Positions 52,302 through 60,012 of a stretch of 64,000 nucleotides of DNA are shown here, one piece after another (within the stretch, counting starts at the first letter, position 1; each line of letters begins with the position of its first letter). A program made the translations under genes and the position numbers. Source of the stretch: Bernardetia sp963719525 (lineage in GTDB: Bacteria > Bacteroidota > Bacteroidia > Cytophagales > Bernardetiaceae); contig CAVRCG010000004.1 of the NCBI GenBank assembly GCA_963719525.1, positions 1,860,001-1,924,000 of the forward strand, read 5' to 3'. The notes under the pieces were generated by a model. It saw nothing but the letters and a program-made list of their open reading frames with translations, did not search any database and had not been told where the DNA came from.

Positions 52302-53471
52302 ATGTTTTTATTTAGTTCTCTATTTAATTCTAAATCTAGCTTTGCAATTCTGTACTTACTTATTTCGCTTAGTATTTTTGGTTGCTCTTCATCACAATCT
52401 ACAAAAGATGCCAATGCCGAAACCATTAATACGTTAGGCGATTTTGAAAATACAGAATCCCAATCAGAAAATTCTGCTCAAAGTGTTTCTGATACAGAAA
52501 TTCTTGAAAAGGAGTATTACCGTTTTAAAGGAATGATTAATGAAAATTTGCCTATTGTTTTGGATTTGAACCAAGAAAATGGAAGTTATGTAGGTTCATA
52601 TTATTACACCAAACACAAAATGATACTTCGTTTTGATGGAAAGAAGAATGAAAATGGAGAAATTGTGTTACAGGTTTATGACAAATTAGGAAATATAGTA
52701 GAGTATATCACAGGAAGAATAAATCAAAATACATTTATAGGAAAATGGCAAAATGCAGATAGAACAAAAACATTTCCTATTTCTTTGACTGAAACAATGG
52801 ATAGAAGTATTCTTTTTTATGTCAATAAGGCAAAAGAAACCGATTATGAAATTATTACTATTCGTCAAGTTCCCAAAGACGGAGATTTGACACGTTCTCA
52901 AAAGAAAATATTAGAGTTACAAGGCTTGAAAATTTCTACGAACAAAGAGGTTGAAGAATTATTAAAAAAGATAGACAAACAAGAAAAGGAAAGACCAATA
53001 CCAATAGATGGTATAGAGGCATATTTATTAAAGAGTGTTGAAGTTGTATTCAATGACTTTTCCATTGGTGTAATGAAAACACATTATAGAGAACATGTGG
53101 CAAGAAGTACTACGTTCTTTGATTTTAATTCTTATTTTTCAATAGACGGACAAAAAGGTGAAGAAATTACTTTAGAGAGTGTTTTTGGAAAAGAAAATCT
53201 AAAAGTAATACAGGGAAAATTAAATAAGAAAGAATCAGAAGTAGATAATAATTATAGTGAACAGTCACTTTATAGAGGATATTCAACAAACAGGTTTATA
53301 CTTGGAAAACAAGGTATAACAATCGTTTTTGATGAAAACCCTAGTGGAAAAGCTGCTGGTTATGGAGCTTACGAAGAAGGAGAAATGCCAGAAGATTTAT
53401 TATTGAGATGGTCAGAAATAGAAAACCTAATCAAACCAGATTCTCCTGTAAGACGAATTTTTGAAAACTAA
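52302..53471 (+). CDS. Lipoprotein with RsiV/DUF3298-like C-terminus (389 aa)
   Basis: Lipobox Cys in LISLSIFGCSSSQS (about residue 27). Ser/Glu/Asn-rich linker, a beta-barrel-like unit (YRFKGMINENLPIVLDLNQE, GSYVGSYYYTKHKMILRFDG, TFIGKWQNADRTKTFPISLT), then a region recalling DUF3298/RsiV domains (YREHVARSTTFFDFNSYFSI, GEEITLESVFGKEN, GITIVFDENPSGKAAGYGAY). Membrane-anchored, periplasmic or surface; may bind a cell-wall ligand by analogy with RsiV. Family assignment is tentative. Confidence 0.7.
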   Translation: MFLFSSLFNSKSSFAILYLLISLSIFGCSSSQSTKDANAETINTLGDFENTESQSENSAQSVSDTEILEKEYYRFKGMINENLPIVLDLNQENGSYVGSYYYTKHKMILRFDGKKNENGEIVLQVYDKLGNIVEYITGRINQNTFIGKWQNADRTKTFPISLTETMDRSILFYVNKAKETDYEIITIRQVPKDGDLTRSQKKILELQGLKISTNKEVEELLKKIDKQEKERPIPIDGIEAYLLKSVEVVFNDFSIGVMKTHYREHVARSTTFFDFNSYFSIDGQKGEEITLESVFGKENLKVIQGKLNKKESEVDNNYSEQSLYRGYSTNRFILGKQGITIVFDENPSGKAAGYGAYEEGEMPEDLLLRWSEIENLIKPDSPVRRIFEN

Positions 53472-53515
53472 AATTTATTTTAAGCATAAAAAATCAAAAC
53501 AGATAAAACAAAAAA

Positions 53516-53546
53516 TTGTCTGTTTTTTTATTGTGTTGTACATTTG
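53516..53546 (+). promoter_or_regulatory. Promoter of dapD
   Basis: TTG at 53516-53518, 20-base spacer, TACATTTG at 53539-53546. Confidence 0.65.
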
Positions 53547-53604
53547 TAAATTAGCAAGTAATTAAAAATAAAGTAACATTTCCCATAAATACATAATTGA
53601 ATAT

Positions 53605-54501
53605 ATGAACGAACGCATAAAATTAATAGAAGCAGCTTGGCAAGACCGAACATTATTACAAAACACAGTTGTACAAGAAGCTGTCTTTCAAACGATTGAA
53701 GATTTAGACAAAGGAATATTGAGAGTGGCAGAACCAAATTTGATTATCGAATCTACTAGTATTACTACTGAAAATAATACAGAATTAAATGTAGAACAAA
53801 ATTTTGGAACGCCTCTTACCTCGCCAGAATGGACGGTTCATGAATGGATAAAAAAAGCAGTTATTCTTTACTTTCCTCTTCGCAAAATGGAAACTATCGA
53901 ATGTTCTCCGTTTGAGTTTCATGACAAAATTCCATTGAAGAAAAATTATGCAGACCTAGGTGTTCGTGTTGTTCCTCATGCAGTTGCACGTTATGGAGCT
54001 TTTATAAATAGAGATGTTGTGATGATGCCTTCTTACATAAATATCGGTGCGTATGTGGATAGTGGTACAATGGTGGACACTTGGGCGACGGTTGGAAGCT
54101 GTGCTCAGATAGGCAAGCACGTACATTTGAGTGGTGGAGTCGGAATTGGTGGTGTTTTAGAACCTGTTCAGGCTGCCCCTGTAATTATCGAAGATGGTGC
54201 TTTTATTGGTTCTCGTTGTATTTTGGTAGAGGGAGTACGAGTAGGAAAAGAAGCCGTTTTGGGTGCGAATGTAACGATTACAGGAAGCTCAAAAATAATC
54301 GATGTTACCAAACAAGAAGCCGTCGTTTATCGTGGTTATGTTCCTCCTCGTTCGGTCGTAATTCCGGGTAGTTATCTCAAAAAATTTGCTGCTGGAAAAT
54401 ATAATGTTCCTTGTGCGTTGATTATCGGACAAAGAAATGAAGGTACAGATTTAAAAACCTCTTTAAATGAAGCGTTGAGACAGAATGAAGTTGCTATTTG
54501 A
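53605..54501 (+). CDS. dapD: Tetrahydrodipicolinate N-succinyltransferase (298 aa)
   Basis: Adds succinyl (from succinyl-CoA) to tetrahydrodipicolinate in lysine/diaminopimelate synthesis. Left-handed beta-helix of hexapeptide repeats: VVMMPSYINIGAYVDSGTMV, GSCAQIGKHVHLSGGVGIGG, IEDGAFIGSRCILVEGVRVG. N-terminal helical part with DKGILRVAEP and the GVRVVPHAVARYGAF segment are as in DapD. Length slightly above Escherichia coli (274). Monocistronic. Confidence 0.96.
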   Translation: MNERIKLIEAAWQDRTLLQNTVVQEAVFQTIEDLDKGILRVAEPNLIIESTSITTENNTELNVEQNFGTPLTSPEWTVHEWIKKAVILYFPLRKMETIECSPFEFHDKIPLKKNYADLGVRVVPHAVARYGAFINRDVVMMPSYINIGAYVDSGTMVDTWATVGSCAQIGKHVHLSGGVGIGGVLEPVQAAPVIIEDGAFIGSRCILVEGVRVGKEAVLGANVTITGSSKIIDVTKQEAVVYRGYVPPRSVVIPGSYLKKFAAGKYNVPCALIIGQRNEGTDLKTSLNEALRQNEVAI

Positions 54502-54761
54502 TTATTTTCTATATATTGTTCGGAACACCCTCAAATTTGATATATTATGTTACGTTTTTTGCTTCATTCGGAGTCAGAAGTGAAAATTAATTTGATGTAT
54601 ATGACAAAAACAATAGCAAAATAAAAATATCGTTGTTGTGTTTTTGACTTCTGCTTGCCTTGGTAGTAAACTAAAAAACAAGAAACTAAATAGTTTTCAA
54701 GAATCAAATTACTAATCTTTCAGAATTTTAAATCTGTTTTCGCTAAAACTCGAATTATCTA

Positions 54762-55143
54762 CATACAAAAACGGCTATTCACCAGAAAATGAACAGCCGT
54801 TTTCTTATAAAAATGTATTTTATTCTCTGTGTTCTCTGTGAACTCCGTGTTTGAAAATCAGAGAAATTATAATTACACATTAAATCTAAAGAGCATTACC
54901 ATACAAAAACGGCTATTCACCAGAAAATGAACAGCCGTTTTTCTTATAAAAATGTATTTTATTCTCTGTGTTCTCTGTGAACCCCATGTTCGAAAATCAG
55001 AGAAATTATAATTACACATTAAATCTAAAGAGCATTACCATACAAAAACGGCTATTCACCAGAAAATGAATAGCCGTTTTCTTATAAAAATGTATTTTAT
55101 TCTCTGTGTTTTCTGTGAACTCCGTGTTCGAAAATCAGAGAAA
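54762..55143. repeat. Tandem triplication of the ychF 3' end plus terminator (138-139 bp units)
   Basis: Units start at 54762, 54900 and 55039. Each holds a terminator stem AAAACGGCT(A)TTCA / TGAA(C/T)AGCCGTTTT, the motif TTCTCTGTGTTCTCTGTGAA and, in the two outer units, a copy of the last codons of ychF (VMLFRFNV-stop on the minus strand). The third unit joins the true gene end at 55144. So ychF is followed by three terminators in series. Confidence 0.92.
54767..54803 (-). terminator. Distal terminator of the ychF triplet
   Basis: Hairpin AAAACGGCT / AGCCGTTTT with loop CACCAGAAAATG region; the second and third copies are at 54905-54942 and 55044-55080. Confidence 0.85.
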
Positions 55144-56241
55144 TTAAACGTTAAATCTAAAGTGCATCACATCGCCATCTTTCACTACATATTCTTTTCC
55201 TTCTACGGCTAATTTTCCTGCTTCTTTCAAAGCTACTTCGGTTCTGTATTTTGCATAATCTTCTAATTTGATTACTTCGGCACGAATAAATCCACGTTCA
55301 AAATCAGTATGAATTACACTTGCAGCCTTTGGAGCTTTCCAACCTCTTTCGATTGTCCACGCTCTAACCTCTTTTACACCAGCCGTAAAATAAGTAATTA
55401 GATTTAAGATAGAATACGCACTTCTGATAAGTTTGTTCAGACCAGATTCTTTAAGGGCATATTCTTCTAAGAACATTTCTTTTTCTTCTGCATCTTCTAG
55501 CTCTGCAATCTGCGCTTCAATAGAGGCACAAACCATTACTACTTCCGAATTTTCATCTTTTACAGATTCTTTTAATTGTTCAACAAGTGCATTTCCTGTA
55601 TGAATAGATTTTTCATCTACATTAGCTACATAAATTACAGGTTTGTAAGTCAATAAAAAGGCTTCATCTACAATTTCTTTTTCGTCTTTTTCTAAAGATA
55701 ACGAACGAAGATTTTTTCCTTGTTCTAAATGTAATCGTACTTTCTCGAAGGCATCAAATTCTTTTTTTGCTGTTTTATCGCCAGTACGAGCAGCCTTTCC
55801 GATACGAACTAATCGTTTTTCTACTGTTTCTAAATCCTTTAATTGCAATTCAATATCAATCGTTTCTTTATCCAAAACAGGATTTATTTTTCCATCAACG
55901 TGGATAATATTGTCATCTTCAAAACAACGAATAACGTGAGCAATCGCATCTACTTCTCTAATATTTGCCAAAAACTGATTGCCTAATCCTTCGCCCTTAC
56001 TTGCTCCACGTACAAGACCTGCAATATCAACAAACTCAATAATCGCTGGAACAGTTCGCTCTGGCGTAACCAAATCTTCCAAAACTGCAATTCGCTCATC
56101 GGGAACAGTTACGATACCTACATTTGGCTCAATTGTACAAAATGGATAGTTAGCCGATTCTGCTTTGGCAGAAGATAGCGCATTAAAAAGAGTAGATTTT
56201 CCCACATTTGGCAAACCAACGATTCCACAACGTAATCCCAT
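55144..56241 (-). CDS. ychF: YchF/OLA1-type ATPase (365 aa)
   Basis: Obg-like P-loop protein that hydrolyses ATP rather than GTP and associates with ribosomes. GIVGLPNVGKSTLFNAL (G1), FVDIAGLVRGASKGEGLGNQ (G3), YVANVDEKS in the place of NKxD (fits ATP use), coiled coil about 130-200, and C-terminal TGS domain (ITYFTAGVKEVRAWTI, FERGFIRAEVIKLEDY, EYVVKDGDVMHFRFNV). Normal length. The -7 box is at 56303-56310. Confidence 0.96.
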   Translation of the reverse strand: MGLRCGIVGLPNVGKSTLFNALSSAKAESANYPFCTIEPNVGIVTVPDERIAVLEDLVTPERTVPAIIEFVDIAGLVRGASKGEGLGNQFLANIREVDAIAHVIRCFEDDNIIHVDGKINPVLDKETIDIELQLKDLETVEKRLVRIGKAARTGDKTAKKEFDAFEKVRLHLEQGKNLRSLSLEKDEKEIVDEAFLLTYKPVIYVANVDEKSIHTGNALVEQLKESVKDENSEVVMVCASIEAQIAELEDAEEKEMFLEEYALKESGLNKLIRSAYSILNLITYFTAGVKEVRAWTIERGWKAPKAASVIHTDFERGFIRAEVIKLEDYAKYRTEVALKEAGKLAVEGKEYVVKDGDVMHFRFNV

Positions 56242-56302
56242 AATCTATTTTTCTTGTTTATATAAAAATGAAAATTGTCTATTTTTTTAGAATTTGAAAG
56301 CG

Positions 56303-56310
56303 CAAAGGTA
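56303..56310 (-). promoter_or_regulatory. -7 promoter box of ychF
   Basis: Minus strand TACCTTTG with CTTTC as a weak -33 about 20 bases upstream. Confidence 0.5.
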
Positions 56311-56416
56311 CAAAAGTTTGGAATGGTACGAAAGTTTTTTGAAAATGAGATTTGATATGAAGTTTGTAGATTTGTAAAACAAACTCTGGTAATTCTAAAA
56401 AAAGCAAAAAAAAAAA

Positions 56417-57535
56417 ATGAATTTCTATCCTGGACCTTCAAAAGTATATCCACAAGTAAAGCAATGGCTCAATGAAGCGTATCAAAATGACATTTTGAGC
56501 ATTCAGCATCGCAGTCAGAAATTTATGGGTATATATGAAAGTATAATTGAAAATTTACAACAGAAACACAATATTCCAAAAGATTATACTATCGTTTTTA
56601 CTTCTTCGGCTACTGAATGTTGGCATATCTTGAATGATACTTTTGGAAACGGTAATTTTTCAAAATTAAATGCCTATCACTTTTATAATGGTTCTTTCGG
56701 TAAAAAATGGTTTGAATATAGAAAAGCAAATTACCCTAAGACCTCTTTCAAAATTGAATTTGATATAAACGAAGAATTACAAGACAAATTTTTTCAACAA
56801 ATCCCACAAAATGATTATTTACCGAACCTAATTTGTCTTTGTCAGAATGAAACATCAAACGGAACTCAAATTTCTCAAAAAACACTTTCAGAAATTAGAC
56901 AGAACAGACAAAACGACTTTATTTTCATAGATGCAACTTCTTCGTGGGCAGGACAAAATCTGAATTTCTCTGATGCCGATGCGTGGTTTGCTTCCGTTCA
57001 AAAATGTTTTGGTCTTCCTGCTGGACTTGGAATACTAGCTCTTTCTCCTAATCTAATTGATTTTTATCAAAACGAAATCCAAAACGAAATCCAAAACGAA
57101 ATCCAAAATAAAAGTGATAACGACAAGCCGAAAAGATACAACGAGCTTTCATTTTTAGTAGAAAAAGCAAACCAATTTCAAACCACTTATACGCCCAATG
57201 TTTTAGGAATATATTTGCTTTCCAAAGTGATGGAGTTTGTTCCAACTATTTCCATTATTTCTCAAAAATTAGAAAAACGAGCAACAAAGTTGTATAATTT
57301 TTTAGAGGAAAACGGTTATAAATTACTGATAGAAAACAAATCTGTTCGTTCTCAAACTGTCTTAGCGATAGAACTAAATGAGCCAAAACTTAGTTTTCTT
57401 AAACAAAAAGCAAGTGAAAATAATATTATATTGGGAAATGGATATGGAAAATGGAAACAAAATACGTTCAGAATTGCTAACTTTCCACAACATACCGACG
57501 AAGAATTTGAAGTTTTAAAAAATTTTTTAAAGTAG
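56417..57535 (+). CDS. serC: Phosphoserine aminotransferase-like protein (372 aa)
   Basis: Class V PLP aminotransferase; converts 3-phosphohydroxypyruvate and glutamate to phosphoserine in serine synthesis. MNFYPGPSKVYPQVKQWL at the start, SIQHRSQKFMGIYES, VFTSSATECWHIL, DATSSWAGQNLNF (cofactor Asp) and the Schiff-base Lys in ASVQKCFGLPAGLG (about residue 195). In the loop after it three or four NEIQ units are encoded by a 12-base tandem repeat (57074-57109). The end FRIANFPQHTDEEFEVL is typical. Short form compared with classical SerC in some regions, so another class V substrate is not excluded. Confidence 0.85.
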   Translation: MNFYPGPSKVYPQVKQWLNEAYQNDILSIQHRSQKFMGIYESIIENLQQKHNIPKDYTIVFTSSATECWHILNDTFGNGNFSKLNAYHFYNGSFGKKWFEYRKANYPKTSFKIEFDINEELQDKFFQQIPQNDYLPNLICLCQNETSNGTQISQKTLSEIRQNRQNDFIFIDATSSWAGQNLNFSDADAWFASVQKCFGLPAGLGILALSPNLIDFYQNEIQNEIQNEIQNKSDNDKPKRYNELSFLVEKANQFQTTYTPNVLGIYLLSKVMEFVPTISIISQKLEKRATKLYNFLEENGYKLLIENKSVRSQTVLAIELNEPKLSFLKQKASENNIILGNGYGKWKQNTFRIANFPQHTDEEFEVLKNFLK

Positions 57536-57781
57536 CTTACGCTTTAGCGTGAGAAAAAAGTACTGAATGCTTTAGCTTTCGGAAAGCACCCTCTGTTCGT
57601 AGCATCTCGCTAAGAACCTATATAACTAAAAGTGTCACGCTTGTAGTATATGAAATACAAGCGTGACGCTTAAATACGTCTGCAAGTTCGTAGTGTGACA
57701 CTACGAACAGATGGGAAAACGTAGAGTTTTTATTGAAAATATAACTTATTCATTCTTATTATTTACAAATACCTACTTTAT
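57536..57781. repeat. Intergenic hairpin cluster
   Basis: GTCACGCTTGTA … TACAAGCGTGAC (57633-57668) and GTTCGTAGTGT / ACACTACGAAC (57686-57708), with CTGTTCGTAGCA nearby. REP-like; no gene. Confidence 0.7.
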
Positions 57782-58303
57782 ATGAGTAAAAAAATACTTG
57801 ATTTAATTTTTATTAAAGCAAAAACGGCTATTTTTAATAAATTTCTAGATAAAACACCTGTGTTTTACTTTTCAAATGATGTTCTTTTCAAAAAAAACAT
57901 CAAAAACGGAATACATAATAGTGATATTGTTAATGCAGAAGTAATACTAAATTCTATAGTGAAGTATATTGAAGGTTTTGAAAAATTGCTAATAAAATCT
58001 GAAGAAAAACCTATAAAATTGTATATACTATGTGTTACAGATTATATGACAGAGGACGAGAAAATTTTTCAAATAACAGTAGCTCACCAAAAGGTAGATC
58101 CAATAACTAAAGTATTGAATGAACATAGAGTTGAGTTACACTATCTGCCAAATCAATTTTCAGATGTACAAGATTACGACATCAGATTAGAAGATGAAGA
58201 CGAAATAAATATTTTTCTTGAGAAAGTGAGAAGTTCTAAAGGATTTAGTAAAAGTCTAGAACACAAACCAATAAGAGTTTTGGTAGAAAGTGAAGAAGTT
58301 TGA
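57782..58303 (+). CDS. Unknown protein (173 aa)
   Basis: No signal peptide or membrane helix; mixed alpha/beta composition with Lys-rich start (KKILDLIFIKAKTAIFNKFL) and acidic middle (DVQDYDIRLEDEDEINIFLE). No family recognised. The next gene begins about 95 bases downstream in the same direction. Codon use is like its neighbours, so it is probably a real but lineage-specific gene. Confidence 0.65.
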   Translation: MSKKILDLIFIKAKTAIFNKFLDKTPVFYFSNDVLFKKNIKNGIHNSDIVNAEVILNSIVKYIEGFEKLLIKSEEKPIKLYILCVTDYMTEDEKIFQITVAHQKVDPITKVLNEHRVELHYLPNQFSDVQDYDIRLEDEDEINIFLEKVRSSKGFSKSLEHKPIRVLVESEEV

Positions 58304-58385
58304 ATTATTAGCATTAGTATCCAGATACTTTTATGATTTCGGTTTGAATATAAGATTAAGAAGTATTTTTCATCAAAAAACATGT

Positions 58386-58393
58386 TACTTTTG
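58386..58393 (+). promoter_or_regulatory. -7 box immediately before the nucleotidyltransferase start
   Basis: TACTTTTG ends four bases before the ATG at 58398; if used, the mRNA would be leaderless. No good -33 was found, so this is uncertain. Confidence 0.35.
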
Positions 58394-58397
58394 TGCT

Positions 58398-59873
58398 ATG
58401 AAGACAACGCAAACAAAACCAGCAGAGCTTACCGAATTACTAAACGAAACATCAATCTTTGAATGGATAAAACAGAGTGCCGATGCGCTCGGTTTGGAAG
58501 CCTATGTCATAGGTGGATTTGTGCGAGATTATATATTACAACGGAAAAAGGAAACGAAAGATATTGATATTGTCTGTATTGGAAGTGGAATCACGCTTGC
58601 CAAACACGTAGCCAAATCGTATGGAAAAGCAAATAATGTGTTTGTAAATGTGTCTATTTTTAAGCGTTTCGGAACGGCAATGATTACGCTAGAAGACGAG
58701 CAGACAAAACAAAAAATAGAAGTAGAATTTGTAGGTGCGAGAAAAGAATCCTATAATCTTGAATCAAGAAAACCAACCGTAGAAGAGGGAACATTAGAAG
58801 ACGACCAAAAACGCAGAGATTTTACGATTAATGCAATGGCTGTCAGTCTGAATGCAGAAACGTATGGAAAATTTTTAGATCCATTTGATGGAATGAAAGA
58901 TTTGCGTAAGAAAATAATCCGTACTCCTTTAGCTCCTGAAAAAACGTTTTCTGACGACCCTTTGCGTATGCTTCGTGCTGTCCGTTTTGCTTCGCAATTA
59001 GGTTTTGATATTGAAGTCAATACCTTTGAAGCTCTTTCTACGCAAAAGGAAAGAATAAAGATTATTTCACAAGAACGCATTACTACCGAACTCAATAAAA
59101 TTATACTTTCAAATCCTCCTTCGTATGGTTTCAAACTCTTGTATCAATGTGGAATTTTAGAACTTATCTTTCCAGAAATGACAGATTTACACGGTGTAGA
59201 ATTTATTGATGGAAAAGGACACAAAGATAATTTTTATCATACTTTACAGGTTTTGGATAATGTAGCAAAGGTTTCTGATGATTTATGGTTGCGTTGGGCA
59301 GCAATTCTTCACGACATTGCAAAGCCAGCTACAAAGCGTTTTGATAAACGTGCAGGGTGGACTTTTCACGGACACGAAGACAAAGGCGCACGAATGACTC
59401 CCACTATTTTCAAAAAATTGAGATTACCTTTAGATGCTAAAATGCGTTTTGTCCAAAAATTAGTACGCCTTCATTTGCGTCCGATTGCGCTTGTAAAAAA
59501 GACAATTACCGATTCGGCTATTCGTCGTGTACTTTTCGAAGCAGGAGAAGATGTAGATGCACTTATGAAACTTTGCCGTGCCGATATTACTTCGAAAGAC
59601 CATAGCAGAGTGCAGCGTTATCTACAAAATTTTGATAGAGTAGAAAAACGAATGGCAGAAGTAGAAGAAAAAGACCAATTACGTAATTTTCAACCTGTCA
59701 TTGATGGCGAAATAATTATGAAAACATTTGGACTTAAACCTTCAGCAGAAGTAGGAAAAATAAAAGTGGCGATTAGAGAAGCTATTTTAGAAGGCGAAAT
59801 TAGAAACGAATACGAAGAAGCATTTGATTTTATGATTAAAGAAGGAAAGAAGTTAGGCTTGAAAAAGGTTTAG
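58398..59873 (+). CDS. CCA-adding/poly(A) polymerase-family nucleotidyltransferase with HD domain (491 aa)
   Basis: Start set at ATG 58398 since an upstream in-frame ATG (58290) overlaps the previous gene and adds non-family residues. Class II nucleotidyltransferase head: AYVIGGFVRDYILQR, KDIDIVCIGSG (metal-binding Asp pair), RRDFTINAMAV, FSDDPLRMLRAVRFASQLGF. HD phosphohydrolase domain: RWAAILHDIAKPATKRF, FHGHEDKGARM. This head-plus-HD form in Bacteroidota is the tRNA CCA-adding enzyme or its paralog. Cytosolic. Confidence 0.92.
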   Translation: MKTTQTKPAELTELLNETSIFEWIKQSADALGLEAYVIGGFVRDYILQRKKETKDIDIVCIGSGITLAKHVAKSYGKANNVFVNVSIFKRFGTAMITLEDEQTKQKIEVEFVGARKESYNLESRKPTVEEGTLEDDQKRRDFTINAMAVSLNAETYGKFLDPFDGMKDLRKKIIRTPLAPEKTFSDDPLRMLRAVRFASQLGFDIEVNTFEALSTQKERIKIISQERITTELNKIILSNPPSYGFKLLYQCGILELIFPEMTDLHGVEFIDGKGHKDNFYHTLQVLDNVAKVSDDLWLRWAAILHDIAKPATKRFDKRAGWTFHGHEDKGARMTPTIFKKLRLPLDAKMRFVQKLVRLHLRPIALVKKTITDSAIRRVLFEAGEDVDALMKLCRADITSKDHSRVQRYLQNFDRVEKRMAEVEEKDQLRNFQPVIDGEIIMKTFGLKPSAEVGKIKVAIREAILEGEIRNEYEEAFDFMIKEGKKLGLKKV

Positions 59874-59890
59874 TTTTTCTTCTCTATCAT

Positions 59891-60012
59891 TTATTTTACC
59901 ATTAGCAACGTCCTGCTATCTTCGATAACTGACGATTGCTAAGGTAAAATAAATAAAATAAGAAGTTTTCCCCTTAGCAAGTGTCTGTAATCAGACGTTG
60001 CTAATGGGGAAA
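59891..60012. repeat. Paired inverted repeats at the 3' end of the methylase gene
   Basis: First: TTATTTTACCATTAGCAACG … GATTGCTAAGGTAAAATAAA. Second: CCCCTTAGCAAGTGTCTG / CAGACGTTGCTAATGGGG, which includes the last five codons and the stop of the methylase. Both share the CTTAGCAA / TTGCTAA theme, so they are copies of one element. Confidence 0.75.

Noticed and set aside
54762..55143. Regular repeats as a CRISPR array
   Set aside because: Units are 138-139 bp and repeated along the whole length, without unique spacers; they contain a terminator and ychF codons.
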